From Sciurus carolinensis (taxonomy: Eukaryota; Chordata; Mammalia; Rodentia; Sciuridae): 64,000 nucleotides of DNA. Within the stretch, counting starts at the first letter, position 1; the number at the start of each line of letters is the position of its first letter. Below the pieces are notes generated by a model. The model did no database searches and was not told the origin of the DNA. It worked only from the letters and a program-made list of their open reading frames with translations. A program made the position numbers and the translations under genes. The stretch covers positions 27,334,777 through 27,398,776 of the forward strand of contig NC_062227.1 of NCBI RefSeq assembly GCF_902686445.1, given 5' to 3'. Shown here one piece after another: positions 36,287 through 48,800 of the stretch.

Positions 36287-36619
36287 TGTATTAGTCAGTT
36301 GTGCATCACTATAACAAATACCTGAGATAATAAACTTAGAAAGAAGAAAGGTTTACTTTGGCTTACAGTTTTGGAGGTTTCAGTTCATAATCAGTTAGCC
36401 CCACAGTGCTTTTGGATCTGTAATGAGGCAGGACATCATGGCAGAATCAAATGGTGGAGCAAAACTACTCACTTCATGGCCATGAAGAAAGAAAGAGGAC
36501 AAGACCAGGGTCTCACAGTTCCCTTAAAGTTTCCACCATCTCCCAGTAGTGCCAAGTTGGGGGCCAAGGCTTCACCACATGGACACCTTCAGGAGACATT
36601 CAAGATCCAAACCACATCA
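36287..36619 (-). mobile_element. solo MaLR LTR
   Basis: About 333 bp from TGTATTAGTCAGTTG to AAACCACATCA on the plus strand, the reverse of a MaLR LTR. AAGGA lies on both sides (36281-36285 and 36619-36623), a probable 5-bp target duplication, the size used by this class. The 123-codon frame at 36371-36742 overlaps it and is not a gene. Confidence 0.8.
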
Positions 36620-36774
36620 AGGACATTCCAGACAGTAAGGGGAAGAGCTGTCCAGAGATTTTTCACAGACTGGAAATGGGGGAGAGAGACAGATGTAAAC
36701 ATTATAGCATTCACTGTGGAGCATTCAAATATGAATGTGTAGACATCACTGTGCCTACAGTATTTAAACAAAAT

Positions 36775-37103
36775 ACAGACGTTCTCTGAATTATGATGTT
36801 CAACTTAGCTTTTTCAACTTTACAGTGTTGTAAACGCTTACCCATATAACTATTCTGTTTTTCACTTTCTGGTTTGTCAGCATTTAATAAACATTCACCT
36901 TTTTTTTTATAAAATAGCCTTTATGTCAAATGAGTTCACCCAATTTAAGCTAATATAAGTGCACTGAGCACTTTAAGGTAGGTTAGGTCAAGCTACAATG
37001 TTGGGTAGGTTAAGTGTCTTAAATACATTTTCAAATTATAGTATTTTCAACTTAAAATGGGTTTAATGGGATGTAACCCCATTAAAAGTCAAGGAGCATC
37101 TGC
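36775..37103. mobile_element. Tigger/MER-type DNA transposon
   Basis: CTCTGAATTATGATGTTCAA at left and GGGATGTAACCCCATTAAAAGTCAAGGAGCATCTG at right, with GGTAGGTTAGGTCAAGC inside, match a pogo-like non-autonomous family. It has about the full length of such copies. Confidence 0.6.
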
Positions 37104-37515
37104 CTTGCATCAGAAAAACTGTTGAATAGATCTAGGCATAAAGATACTTGCTAATAAAGTAAAACAAAACAAAAATCTTAAAGTTTCTAGAACATGGTGA
37201 AAGGTGGCATAATTTGTTAACCTCCCCAAATCACCAAAAAATATAGCAACTAGGGTATCAAAAGCAAAATTTCACAGACACCATCTACAATAAAGAGATA
37301 AGAAAACCCCATCCTTATGAACCAGATATGTTTATTCCAAATATGTGTGAATTGAATAAACTACTAGTGATATTGAGATCTGTGTGGTGTTGTGAAGGAG
37401 TTAGGGGAAGTAGAAAGAAGCAAAGAGGTTTCTGATGTTGTCAAGAGGCAGAGAAACGATCATCATTGACATGTACTGACTAAAATTTGTGGGCCAGTCG
37501 GGCAGGCACAGCTGA
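37104..37515. other. unique sequence, no gene seen
   Basis: Nothing recognised. Confidence 0.4.
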
Positions 37516-37713
37516 AATGTGTAGTCTTTTTAAAATTGTTTTATTTTTTTCTTTATTTTTTTTTAAATCTTTTTTATTTTTACAGACTGCATTTTGATTC
37601 ATTGTACACAAATGGGGTACAGTTTTTCATTTCTATGGTTGTGCACGATGTGGATGCACACTGTTTGTGCAATCATACATGTACATAGGCTACTGATGTC
37701 TGTCTCAGTCCAC
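37516..37713 (-). mobile_element. short L1 3' fragment
   Basis: Reverse A-rich tail, then ACAGACTGCATTTTGATTCA, GGTTGTGCACGATGTGGATG and CTGTCTCAGTCCACC. Only the 3' end of the 3' UTR is present. The 93-codon frame over it is antisense to the L1. Confidence 0.85.
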
Positions 37714-37958
37714 CGTCTTCTTGATGGCTTCTACTTGCGAGCGAACACCAGAGAACAGCTGGGCCCAATGCATCCCACTGGGGTCCTTAACCCATCTTTT
37801 CTTCAAGCACAAGAGAAACTGTCAGAAACAGAATCCAAGCTGAACAGGAAATACTCAGTAGGGGCAAAGAGGTAAAGAGAAGACCCAGTTAAAAGTAGGG
37901 GAGGGAGAAAAGAGTCAACCCACAGCAGACAAAATGAAGCCATGGAGTATATAGGACC

Positions 37959-38590
37959 ACCTTACCCTTGCGGGATATGATCCAAGACTCAGGGGATGCA
38001 TGAAACCTTGGGTCATACCAAAGTGTATACTATGTCTTTTCTATACAGATGTATCTATGATAAAGTTTAACTTGTAAATTGGGCATAGTAGGGGATTTAA
38101 AAAGTAACAAAATAGACTAGAACAATATATTTTAGATTTTATTAAAAATGATGTACATGGGGCTGGAATTGTGGCTCAGTGGTAGCGTGCTCACGTAGCA
38201 CATGGGAGGCTCTGGGTTCAATGCTCAGCATCACATAGAAGTAAAATAAAGTTATTGTGTCTACCTACAACTAAAAATATATATTAAAAAAATGATATGC
38301 ATGTGTGCTCCCTGTCTTTCTCTCCTTCTCCTTCTGTCCTTCCCTCCCTCCCTCTCTCTAAACTGGCATGGGGCAGGTAGTATCTACTGCATGGAGAGGC
38401 TGGGCTAAGGGATGATTCATGTCCCAGGCAGGATAGAACAGGACAGCACAGGTTTTCACCCTGCTACTCAGAATGACCCCTAATTTAAAACTTAGGTGTT
38501 GTTTATTTCTGGAATTTTCTATTCAATATTTTTCAACCATGGTGAACTGAAAATGTAGAGAGAAAAATCATAGATAAGGGGAACTGACTT
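37959..38590 (+). mobile_element. Tigger-type DNA transposon split by a SINE
   Basis: Left part: ACCTTACCCTTGCGGGATAT, GGGGATGCATGAAACC, ATCTATGATAAAGTTTAACT. Right part ends AGATAAGGGGAACTGAC. Same family as 9872-10206. Interrupted by an ID-type SINE at 38160-38287. Confidence 0.7.
38160..38287 (+). mobile_element. ID SINE with extended 3' tail
   Basis: ID body (GTGGCTCAGTGGTAGCGTGC, GGGTTCAATGCTCAGCATC) followed by TATTGTGTCTACC and ACAACTAAAAATA. Flanked by AAAAATGATGTACATG and AAAAATGATATGCATG, a 16-bp target duplication with two mismatches. Confidence 0.9.
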
Positions 38591-40111
38591 TATTTGTTAA
38601 TATATCCTAATAACAATAGAAGAGAGAGCTCTAGATCTCAGAGCTGTTTGCAACTGGACCAGCATTGATGTAAATTCACATAGTAAAGAATAGGAATGAA
38701 TATGAAAATCAATATATGAATATGTGTATAGATATGTGTGTATGTCTATGTGTAGAAATATGTGTAACATAAATATGATGAACTGATGCAAATTCACCTA
38801 GTAAATTCACTTTTAATTGCCTATTTAAAAAAAAAAAATTAGATTACCTGATAAAGTAAAGTCCAACATTCCAGGCTACCATATGCATGCAAACTTTCCT
38901 GTGATTGAAATAATGCTATTTTTCCAGTGAGGAGAAAAGTGTATACAATGTGCTGCCACTTATTTAATAAAGGAAAGAGTGGATTTAAAAAAATACATAT
39001 GTATTAATTTTGTATAATTATGTTAACATATTAATGGAAAGATGAATCACAGTATTTAAAAATAAAACAGTATCTAAAGGTAGAGGAAGAAATTCGGATA
39101 AAGGAGATAGGGAGAGAAACTAGATTCATCTTGTAAAGTTGACTTTAGAGTCGTGTAAAACTTCACATAATTAGAGAGCAAAATTAAATCTAAAATAAAG
39201 CAATTTGACCTTGGGCTCAATCCTCAGCCTCACAACAATAAACGATAAATTACTTAAAACAATCTCAACATCAAAAGTAAAGTGAGACGATTGTGCCTGA
39301 CTGTCCAGTAGGTGGCATAACAGCATTAACAGGACTTTGCCAAGTGACTTTAAATTGCAGTAATTTGACTGTTTATCCAAGTGGAATGCTATCCTAACAC
39401 CAGAAAGGACTGAAAAGAATCTTAAACTGGTTTTTGTAATCATTTTTCTGGTGGAGTAGTCTTGGTATGTATTCTGAGATGGTCGTGGGTGTGAATTATG
39501 GATGAAGTTGCTGAGCAACATATTCATGTCATTTAAAAAAAAAAAAATCTAGAATTTGACAAGGGGAAGGCCCAAATGGGAAGAAGAAGAAAAAAAAATC
39601 CTCCTCTCTTGAATTTAAATAAAAATACCATTATGACTTCATGACCAATACTATTTTATGAAACCAAATGTTTCCTATCTTTTTTTCTCTGAAGACTTAG
39701 AAAGCACTCAGTCCCTCACTGTGAGATCATGACCTCTGCCCACAATTTTCACTAAAAAGATTGAATCCAGGGCTCCTTGAGCAGGAAGCTGATTGAAGGT
39801 TCATAATGGGAAATGTACAAAAGCCTGGGATATCATAGACAGTTTTGGTGTGATCAGAACTCTGGCATCAAATTAAATAGGCTCTCAGTGACCAGAGATG
39901 GGGAAATTCTAACTGAAATAGATACAGTAACTGTGACGGATGGAAACACATCAATGTGTTAAAATTCATGAATTCCTAATGATAGTGTGAAAATAAAATA
40001 TACTACTGATCATACGTAAACATCCGAGGAAGCCAAAAATCATTATTTCAAAACCAGCAAAGAAAGAGATCAAACATTGATTCTGCCTTCTTTATGCAAA
40101 CTTCCAAGTAA
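38591..40111. other. unique AT-rich sequence, no gene seen
   Basis: The 118-codon minus-strand frame at 39171-39527 shows no recognised domain. A possible SINE end (GGGCTCAATCCTCAGCCTCA) lies at 39213-39232. Confidence 0.4.
39305..39318 (+). promoter_or_regulatory. candidate CTCF-binding motif
   Basis: CCAGTAGGTGGCAT fits the CTCF core CCASYAGRKGGCRS at all but the last base. Known as a motif only; binding is inferred and no position-weight score was computed. Confidence 0.35.
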
Positions 40112-40349
40112 CCAAATAGTTGTATTTCTCTTGATAAAAGGGATCCATCTAATAAAGAAGGAATTTTAAAATTTCAGCATCCCCGCTTTGCAACCTTTAA
40201 AGATGTACTGGATTCAGACAATGACACAGAGTACCACCATCACAAAAAGGACACCAGACATGTGCTTCTGGGTGAAAGTATTCAACATCACTTATGTGGT
40301 ACTTTTCCGAAAATTGAACCTCAATCAGATGACATCTGTAGGTCTATGC

Positions 40350-40657
40350 TATTCAATACTAGCCTCGGGTGGCTATGAGCATTTGAAATATAACTAGGCT
40401 ACACGGAGATGAGCTGTAAGTGTAAACTATATATCAAATAGCAAAAACTTAGGGTAAAAGGGTATAAACTACATTTTTAATATTGGTTACATGCTAACAT
40501 AAGATTTTGGATATAGCAGCTTAAGTAGGAGTATATTATTAAGGCTAATTTTGACTATTTCTTTTTTTTAAATGCCTGTTATAAAGTTTTAAATTATATT
40601 TGTGGCTTCTCTTATATTCTTATTGGACAGCACTACTCCATTCTAATTATAACTTGA
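40350..40657. mobile_element. hAT-type DNA transposon relic
   Basis: CTATGCTATTCAATACTAGC, GGTGGCTATGAGCATTTGAAATA and the terminal TATTGGACAGCACTACTCC match a common hAT-like MER family built around TGTCCAATA ends. Exact family not assigned. Confidence 0.5.
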
Positions 40658-40667
40658 AGAGAAGTGC

Positions 40668-41427
40668 ACTGAATTAAACTACACTGAGATTTCATCTCAC
40701 TCTAGTCAGAATGGCAGTTAACAAGAATATAAGTAGCAATAAATGTTGGTGATGATGTGGGGAAAAAGGTACACTCATACACTGCTGGGTGAGACTGCAA
40801 ATTGGTGCAACACTCTGGAAAGCAGTATGGAGATTCCTCAAAAAAATTGGAATAGAACCACCATTTGACCCAGTTATACCACTCCATGGTATATATTCAA
40901 AGGAGTTAATCAGCATACTATAGTGACACAGCCACATCAATGTTTATGGCAGCTCACTTCTCAATAAGCAAGCTATGGAACCAACCTAGATGCCCTTCAA
41001 CAGATGAATAAATAAAGAAAATGTGAGATATATATATACACAATGGAATATTACTCAATCATAAAGAAAAATGACTTTATGACATTTGCTGGTAAATGGA
41101 AGGATCTGGAGACTATCATGCAAAGTGAATAAGCCAATCCCCAAAATCTAAAGGTCTAATGGTGTCTCTGATATGTAGACGCAACATACATTGGGCTGGG
41201 GGGAATAGAAGTTCAGTGGATTAGTCAAAGGGAAATGAAGGGAAGGGAGGGTGTTTGGAATGGAAAGACAGTGGAATGAATCGGACATAACTTTCCTGTG
41301 TACATATGTGAATACACCACAGTGAATCTCAACATCATGTACATCCACAGAATAAGTCGTACTCCATGTATGTATAATATGTCAAAATACACTCTACTGT
41401 CATGTAGAGCTATAAAGAATAGAAAAG
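40668..41427 (+). mobile_element. L1, 5'-truncated, about 760 bp, with 10-bp target duplication
   Basis: Plus strand: end of ORF2 (GATTTCATCTCACTCTAGTC, CCATTTGACCCAGTTATACC, ATGGAATATTACTCAATCAT), 3' UTR and an end in ACTGTCATGTAGAGC. AGAGAAGTGC occurs at 40658-40667 and 41428-41437. The coding frame is interrupted. 3' UTR type as in 33475-34452. Confidence 0.9.
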
Positions 41428-41697
41428 AGAGAAGTGCCTTAGACAGAGGGACATGTTCAATAACACCAGACCGATGGAAACGGTAAAACGGAGGCTTTCG
41501 GAAACTGAAATTTACAATTCCAATCTACCTTAACTGTAGAAGCAAAGTAACTAAAGAACTTACAAACATGATTATTGGGGTTCATGTGGAAGGTAGTCCT
41601 AATATTAATATCTATGAAATCATAGATTTGATATCTCAGTTGCCTTTTCACAATTGCCTGGTTCCGATACCTGCATAACAATTAAAAGTCCATATAT

Positions 41698-41791
41698 TGG
41701 GCTGAGGAGATAGCGCAGTTGGTATAGTGCTTGCCTTGCAAGTAAAAGGCCCTAGGTTCAATCCCCAGCACCACACACACAAAAAAAGAGC
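41698..41791 (+). mobile_element. ID SINE
   Basis: GGGCTGAGGAGATAGCGCAG, GCAAGTAAAAGGCCCTAGG and TTCAATCCCCAGCACC. Flanked by CCATATAT at 41690-41697 and 41792-41799. Confidence 0.9.
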
Positions 41792-41799
41792 CCATATAT

Positions 41800-44118
41800 C
41801 TAATTGTTTAAAGTAATTTTTAATCACCAGTGGTACGTGAATTGCTCCGTGGAAAACACTGGTATACAATGTACCTCCCCTGAAATTTTCAAGTTCTGAT
41901 AATCTGAAAAGTTGATTTTATGGGTTTATTTTTTCTGTTGAATAAATACATAATTAGTATGCCTGTACTATTAGAAAGGTTTTGCTTTGAATTTGCTGTA
42001 TTTTAAAGCTCTAAAGAGTATGTCTACATCTTATAAAAATGAAATTGCTTTAAAATAATTTTCCTGGAGAAAATAAACTTCAAAACTAAATTAGATATGT
42101 GAAGTTTTTAAATCCCCTCCTTTCCTCCTTTCTTTGTGTTCCTCAGAGTAGAGATTACATTAGTGTTCCAAATATCAGAGATTTTTTTGAAGTTAAGGAT
42201 AGAATTAGCCTTACTCATATGGCATTTACTTACACATATGGCATTTCTTACATGCCTAGCATGATAGGCACTCCAAAATATTAGGTAATTTTGGGGGGAA
42301 TCATTAAATCAGAAATTATTTAATGGTACCTAATTTTTTACTTCTGTTTTTGCTTATTTAATAAAATAGTGCCAATTTAGCATACTTTGATCTATTCTCA
42401 GAACAAATAAATATGATATGTCTCTGTAATCCACTCTCAAATAGGAATAAATATACTGATAGATACAGTATATGTATTTAACATGAAACTTGAGTTCTTT
42501 TTCTTTATCACATTGCACACAAACGAGAGACCACTAGGGGGCAGTGCTGTTAGCACAAAGCTAATGATTGGAAAGGGGAGCTCAAAACAAACCTGTCACT
42601 GGGTAAGTGGGACCTGAGAGCAGGCGAGTCCTTGACTTGTTCAGCCTTCCTTCTCTGAAGTTATATGAACACTATGCATATTATTCACAACCTTTTGGAA
42701 AGACCCTTTACTCAAACCCTGAGCCGTTTAGCTTGGTAACAAGCTTTTCTTGCAAAAGTCCTTCTAACTAAACTTGGCTATCCCAAAGAAACCACAAAAG
42801 AGGAGGCATTGCCAGAAATAACAGTTCATTAAAACTAGCAAGTGCCAGCGTAAGATTCAGTTGATTTAATGCTTCCTCATTTTCACTTCACTTATATCTA
42901 CCATTCCTTTTAGTTTCTTCTACTCTCCCAGATTTCTGTGTACCCCACACACTTTCAAGAATATCCTGAGAACGTCTGAATTCTTATCTTTCAGCTTTCT
43001 CCCTCTCCATCCTCAATTCAGTTTGACACAATTAAATTCCAAGTCAACAAAATTGCATTAAATAATTAATCCAGAATGCCAGACATTACCTACAAAAAGA
43101 ATGGGCCAAAACTCAAAATTCTGAAGCTACAGGAACTAATTTACATTTTTTTAAAGTATATTTTTGTCTATTTTAATTACACAAAATTCTTGTAAGCGGT
43201 GACTTTATGGAACATTTTGCAATATTAGGCATAGGCTGTATAGATACTTGGTCAGTGATAAAAAGAAACATTTATATGCCAGACTCAGAAAGCGTAGACA
43301 GCTAAGTTCCAGCACTTTTCTAATGTGCAGTGGGTTTTTTAATATTCAAGAAATAAATCAATTTCCTTTTTCTTTTCAAAAAGTAAAATCTGTAAGCATA
43401 ATATGAACTATGCTCTGAATGGTGGATTTGACCTAATTCAATTTTAATAAAACATTCCTTATAGTTCACATGATTTAGTTTAGAACAATTCTTGAAGTCT
43501 GTTTGGAATGTGTCATTTAGCAGCAGGTGGTTCCGGTGATAATAAAAGTGCATGATTAATATAATTAATCCTAGCTGACATTGATTCGTTTCTGTGGCTC
43601 TTTTGTACCTGGAATTTCTATAGCCTATTTTCTTGGATTCTTATAAATAACAACTGGTTTGCCCTCATGGATGTGGGGCAATCATTCGGGTTTTGTAACT
43701 AGAAATTTCAGTTCACCATGGCGTCTCTCTGGTTTGAGAGATTCTTGGTTTCAGTATGTCCGTCAGAATCCCATGGAAAAAGAAGCCCACTTAAGAGGGT
43801 TGAAATGAACGTAAAGCAGAGGAGAGGGTGAGGTGCCCAGAGATAAGCACGGTGGCTAGCCTGTGCCACCCCTCATCCCAAAGGGACAGAGGAGGAGAGG
43901 AAATGTGCTTCCAGAGCCTGTGAGAACTACAGCTATGAAGTTACAGAAGAATTGCCCTCTCGGAGAGATGGGACGACAGCCGGGAGAAAGTAGGACAGAG
44001 AGACCCAGACCTGTGGCCTCCCACCATCTGTTCCCCAGCCAGAGCGTCACCTTGACCACCTGGAGCAAGCAGGGAACTGGGAGGCATGGTTAACATAGAG
44101 AATAATGGATCCTGGATG
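41800..44118. other. unique sequence with one CTCF-like motif, no gene seen
   Basis: About 2.3 kb with no recognised repeat. Opposed frames at 43856-44093 show no known domain. Confidence 0.4.
42531..42546 (+). promoter_or_regulatory. strong candidate CTCF-binding motif
   Basis: CCACTAGGGGGCAGTG fits the CTCF core consensus at every position I can check by eye. It lies in unique sequence, not in a recognised SINE. Binding is inferred from the motif alone. Confidence 0.55.
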
Positions 44119-44119
44119 T

Positions 44120-44167
<48 letters not shown>
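44119..44167 (+). repeat. (CT)n followed by a T-run
   Basis: About 11 CT units then 27 T. No SINE or L1 body follows, so the T-run is not evidence of a retrotransposed copy. Confidence 0.9.
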
Positions 44168-44168
<1 letters not shown>

Positions 44169-45432
44169 GAAGTAGTGATTATTTGTAATTATAAAATATC
44201 TGATATGAATTTACTTTTGTATGTTAACAAATTTTAAGCATTTCATTTAAGGGGTCTAATTTTAGTTTGCATGTTCTGACTCCTTAACACACAGTCTTCC
44301 TCTTCGAGACTGCCTCTGACTGGCTCCTTATCTTATTTCCTGCAGGACATTCTTACCAAACTCAAGGGAAAGCATCATTTAAGGAAAGTCCTCCTTACAA
44401 ATGTCAGGCTTTCAGATGGAACCTTTTGTTCTCCTTCATATATCTTGTCTTCAATAGGAAGCATTTTCTGCTATAGAAAAGTCTAGAGGTTTTCTTCTTG
44501 ACATGTTGACATGACAGGCTTTTAAGTGGGTTCAGTGTTCCTTGATCTTGCAGAACTCCGACAGGCGTCCTGGGGGAAGGGGTAGTGCGTCTGTTTTCTT
44601 CTCATCTTGGAGTTGCTGCCAGTCTTCATTAATCATCCCTGGCCTGGACTATTATAATCTTAGCTGCTTCTTTGGTTAATTTATAGCTTTTCCTTTCCTG
44701 GAGATAATCAACTTGAAACTCTAGATAAATAAATAAATGAAATGCAAAATGTGTTGGCACTTTCATAAAATATTGCTCTTATTACCCCATCTCACTCCTC
44801 CCTCTCCTCCCAGTTCTGATTTTTATGGAAAGGATGAAAGAAAAGGAAATCCCACTGGTGCATTTAAAGACTGCACCAGTCCTTAAAGTGGTGAATTTGT
44901 CACTTAGGTATGGACCGAACTACAAGAAAGCAGTGACTTCTGATAAAAGCCAAGGCATGACTTCCTTTTCAAAGAGTATACTTCTGTGAAATTTAATCAG
45001 TGAATAAAAATTTCTTCTGTTATTTTTCTCTTTCTTAGGAGTCCTCTCTAGTATCCAAGAGAAGTCTGGCCTTTTTTTGTTTCTAAACTCCTTTCCCTTT
45101 CTTTCCCCTGCCCTGTCGATTCCTACCTTCTTCTCCCACTTGAAGGCTGGGGCACATGAGTGGGTTCATGGTAGACTGTGTCTCTTCATCTGCTTGCCTT
45201 CCAAAGACAGGTCACTGGCACAGATAGAATGGCTTGTTTATTTTTGCTTTGTTACTTGTCCACCTTCCCTGGCATAAAAGTAAAAACCTTTCTGTAACTT
45301 TTTGTATCCTTCCCATGCACAACCCAGTCCCAAATGGACTTGATTATCTCTTAACTGTTTTAAGCAAAATTAAAAACAATTTCGTTACCTGTTTCCGGAG
45401 CAGATTTAACATTGTTGAGTTCTCTTGTGAAT
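44168..45432. other. unique sequence, no gene seen
   Basis: Ends with the left copy of the L1 target duplication. No exon recognised. Confidence 0.4.
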
Positions 45433-45449
45433 TGCCAGGGTACATTTTT
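45433..45449 (+). repeat. L1 target-site duplication, left copy
   Basis: TGCCAGGGTACATTTTT, identical to 52052-52068. Confidence 0.97.
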
Positions 45450-45590
45450 GTTTGTTTGTTTCCCATCTTTTTTTTTTTTATTTATTTTTATTGTAAACAA
45501 ATGGTATACATGTTGTTTCTGTTTGTACATGGAGTAAAGGCATACCATTTGCATAATCATACATAGGGTAATGGTGTTTGATTCATTCTG

Positions 45591-45836
45591 TTATTTTTTC
45601 CTTCCTCCCCACCCCTCCCACCCCTCTTTTCCCTCTATACAGTCCCTCCTTCCTCCATTCTTGCCCCCCTCCCACCACCCATTATGTGTCATCATCCTCT
45701 TATCAGCCAGATCATTTATTTGTCCTTTGTTTTTTTGAGATTGGCTTATCTCACTTAGCATGATATTCTCCAATTTCATCCATTTGCCTGCAAGTGCCAT
45801 AATTTTATTCTTCTTTATAGCTGAGTAATATTCCAT

Positions 45837-45875
<39 letters not shown>

Positions 45876-48800
45876 CACAGTTTCTTTATCCATTTATCAA
45901 TTGAAGGACAACTAGATTGGTTCCACAATCTGGCTATTGTGAATTGAGCAGCTATGAACATTGTTGTGGCTGTATCTCTGTAGTATGCTGATTTTAAGTC
46001 CTTTGGGTATAGGCCAAGGAGTGGGATAGCTGGGTCAAATGGTGGGTCCATTCCAAGTTTTCTAAGGAATCTCCACACGGCTTTCCAGAGTGGCTGCACT
46101 AATTTGCAACCCCACCAGCAATGTATGAGTGTACCTTTTCCCCCACATCCTCTCCAAAACCTATTGTTGCTTGTATTCTTGATAATCGCCATTCTAATTG
46201 GGGTGAGATGGAATCTTAGTGTAGTTTTGATTTGCATTTCTCTTATTACTGAAGATGGTGAACATTTTTTCATATATCTGTTGATGGCTTGTACATCTTC
46301 TTCTGTGAAGTGTCTGTTCATTTCCTTAGCCCATTTGTTGATTGGGTTATTTGTATTCTTCATATAGAGTTTTTTGAGTTCTTTATATATTCTGGAGATT
46401 AGTGCTCTATCTGAAGTATGAGTGGCAAAGATTTTCTCCCACTCTCTAGGCTCTCTCTTCGCATTGCTGATAGTTTCCTTTGCTGAGAGAAAGCTGTTTA
46501 GTTTGAATCTGTTCCAGTTATTGATTCTTGCTTTCATTTCTTGTGCTATGGGAGTCCAGTTAAGAAAGTCTGATCCTAAGCCAACAAGTTGAAGTTTTGG
46601 ACCTACTTTTTCTTCTATAAGATGCAGGGTCTCTGGTCTGATTTCAAGGTCCTTGATCCACTGTGAGTTGATTTTTGTGCAGGGTGAGAGATAGGGGTTT
46701 AGTTTCATTCTCTTGCATATGGATTTCCAGTTTTCCCAGCACCATTTGTTAAAGAGGCTATCTTTTCTCCATTGCATATTTTTGGCACCTTTGTCTAGTA
46801 TGAGAAAATTGTATTTATTTGGGTTTGTGTCCGTGTCCTCTATTCTGTACCATTGATCTACCTGTCTATTTTGGTACCAATACCATGCCGTTTTTGTTAC
46901 TATTGCTTTGTAGTATAGTTGCAGTTCTGGTATTGCGATACCCCCTGTTTCATTCTTCCTGCTAAGGATTGCTTTGGCCTTTCTGGGTTTCTTTTTCTTC
47001 CAGATGAATTTCATGATTGCTTGCTCTATTTCTGTAAGGTATGTCATTGGAATTTTAATTGGAATTGCATTGAATCTGTATAGCACTTTTGGTAGTATGG
47101 CCATTTTGACCATATTAATTCTGCCTATCCAAGAACATGGGAGATCTTGCCATCTTCTAAGGTCTTCCTCAATTTCTTTCTTCAATGTTTTGTAGTTTTC
47201 ACTGTAGAGATCTTTTACCTCTTTGGTTAGATTGATTCCCAAGTATTTTTTTTTTTTTTTGAGGCTATTGCAAATGCAGTTGTTTTCCTCATTTCCTTTT
47301 CAGCTGTTTCATCACTTGCGTATAAAAATGCTTTAGATTTATGCGTGTTGATTTTATAGCCTGCTATTTTGCTGAATTCATTGATGAGGTCTAGAAGTTT
47401 TCAGGAGGAGTTTTTTGGATCCTCTAAATCTAGAATCTTGTCATCAGCAAATAGTGACAGCTTAAGTTCCTCTTTTCCTAATCGTATCCCTTTTATTTCT
47501 TTAGTCTGCCTAATTGCTGTGGCTAGATTTTCAAGGACAATGTTGAATAGAAGTGGTGAAAGAGGACATCCCTGTCTTGTTCCCATTTTTAAAGGGAATG
47601 CTTTCAGTTTTTCTCTATTAAGAATGATGCTGGCCATGGGCTTAGCATAAATAGCCTTTACAATGTTCAGGTATGTTCTTACTATCCCTATTTTTTCTAG
47701 TGTTTTGAGCATGAAGGGGTGTTGTATTTTGTCGAATGTTTTTTCTGCGTCAATTGAAATAACCATATGATTCTTATCCTTAAGTCTATTGACATGATGG
47801 ATTATGTTTATTGATTTACGGATGTTAAACCATCCTTGCATTCCAGGGATGAACCCCACTTGATCATGGTACACAATTTTCTTAATATGTTTTTGGATAC
47901 GGTTTGTCAGTATTTTGTTAAGGATCTTTGCATCTATATTCATCAAGGATATTGGTCTAAAATTTTCTTTCCTTGATGTGTCTTTTCCTGGTTTGGGTAT
48001 GAGGGTGATATTAGCTTCATAGAATGAGTTTGGTAGGGTACCCTCCTTTTCTATTTCCTGGAATACTTTGAGAAGTATTGGAATGAGTTCTTCTTTGAAG
48101 GTCTTGTAGAACTCGGCTGAGAATCTGTCTGTTCCTGGGCTTTTCTTGGATGGTAGGTTTTTAATGGCTTCTTCTATTTCATTGCTTGATATTGATCTGT
48201 TTAAATTGTGTATGTCCTTCTGGTTCAGTTTGGGAGGAGCATATGTCTCTAGAAATTTGTCAATGTCTTTGGTAGTTTCTATTTTGTTGGAATACAGATT
48301 TTCAAAGTAGCTTCTCATTATGTTCTGTATCTCAGTGGTGTCTGTTGTGATATTTCCTTTTTCATCACAAATTTTAGTAATTTAAGTTTTCTCTCTCCTT
48401 CTCTTTGTTAGTGTGGCTAAGGGTTTGTCTATTTTGTTTACTTTTTCAAAGAACCAACTTTTTGTTTTGTCAATTTTTTTAATTGTTTCTTTTGTTTCCA
48501 TTTCATTTATTTCAACTCTGACTTTAATTATTTCCTGTCTTCTACTACTTTTGCTGTTATTCTGCTGTTCTTTTTCTAGGGCTTTGAGCTGTAATGTTTG
48601 GTCATTTAGTTGTTGACCTTTCATTGTTTTCTTAAATGTGCTCCGTGCAATAAATTTTCCTCTTAGTACTGCTTTCATAGTGTCCCAGAGATTTCGATAT
48701 GTTGTATCGTTGTTCTTATTGACCTCTAAGAATTTTTTTATCTCCTCCCTGATGTTTTCTGTTATCCATGTTTCATTCAATAGCATATTATTTAGTCTCC

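Noticed and set aside
36371..36742. 123-codon plus-strand frame
   Set aside because: Two thirds of it is antisense to a MaLR LTR.
44141..44167. T-run as the end of a minus-strand retrocopy
   Set aside because: No SINE, L1 or mRNA-like body follows; it extends a (CT)n tract.
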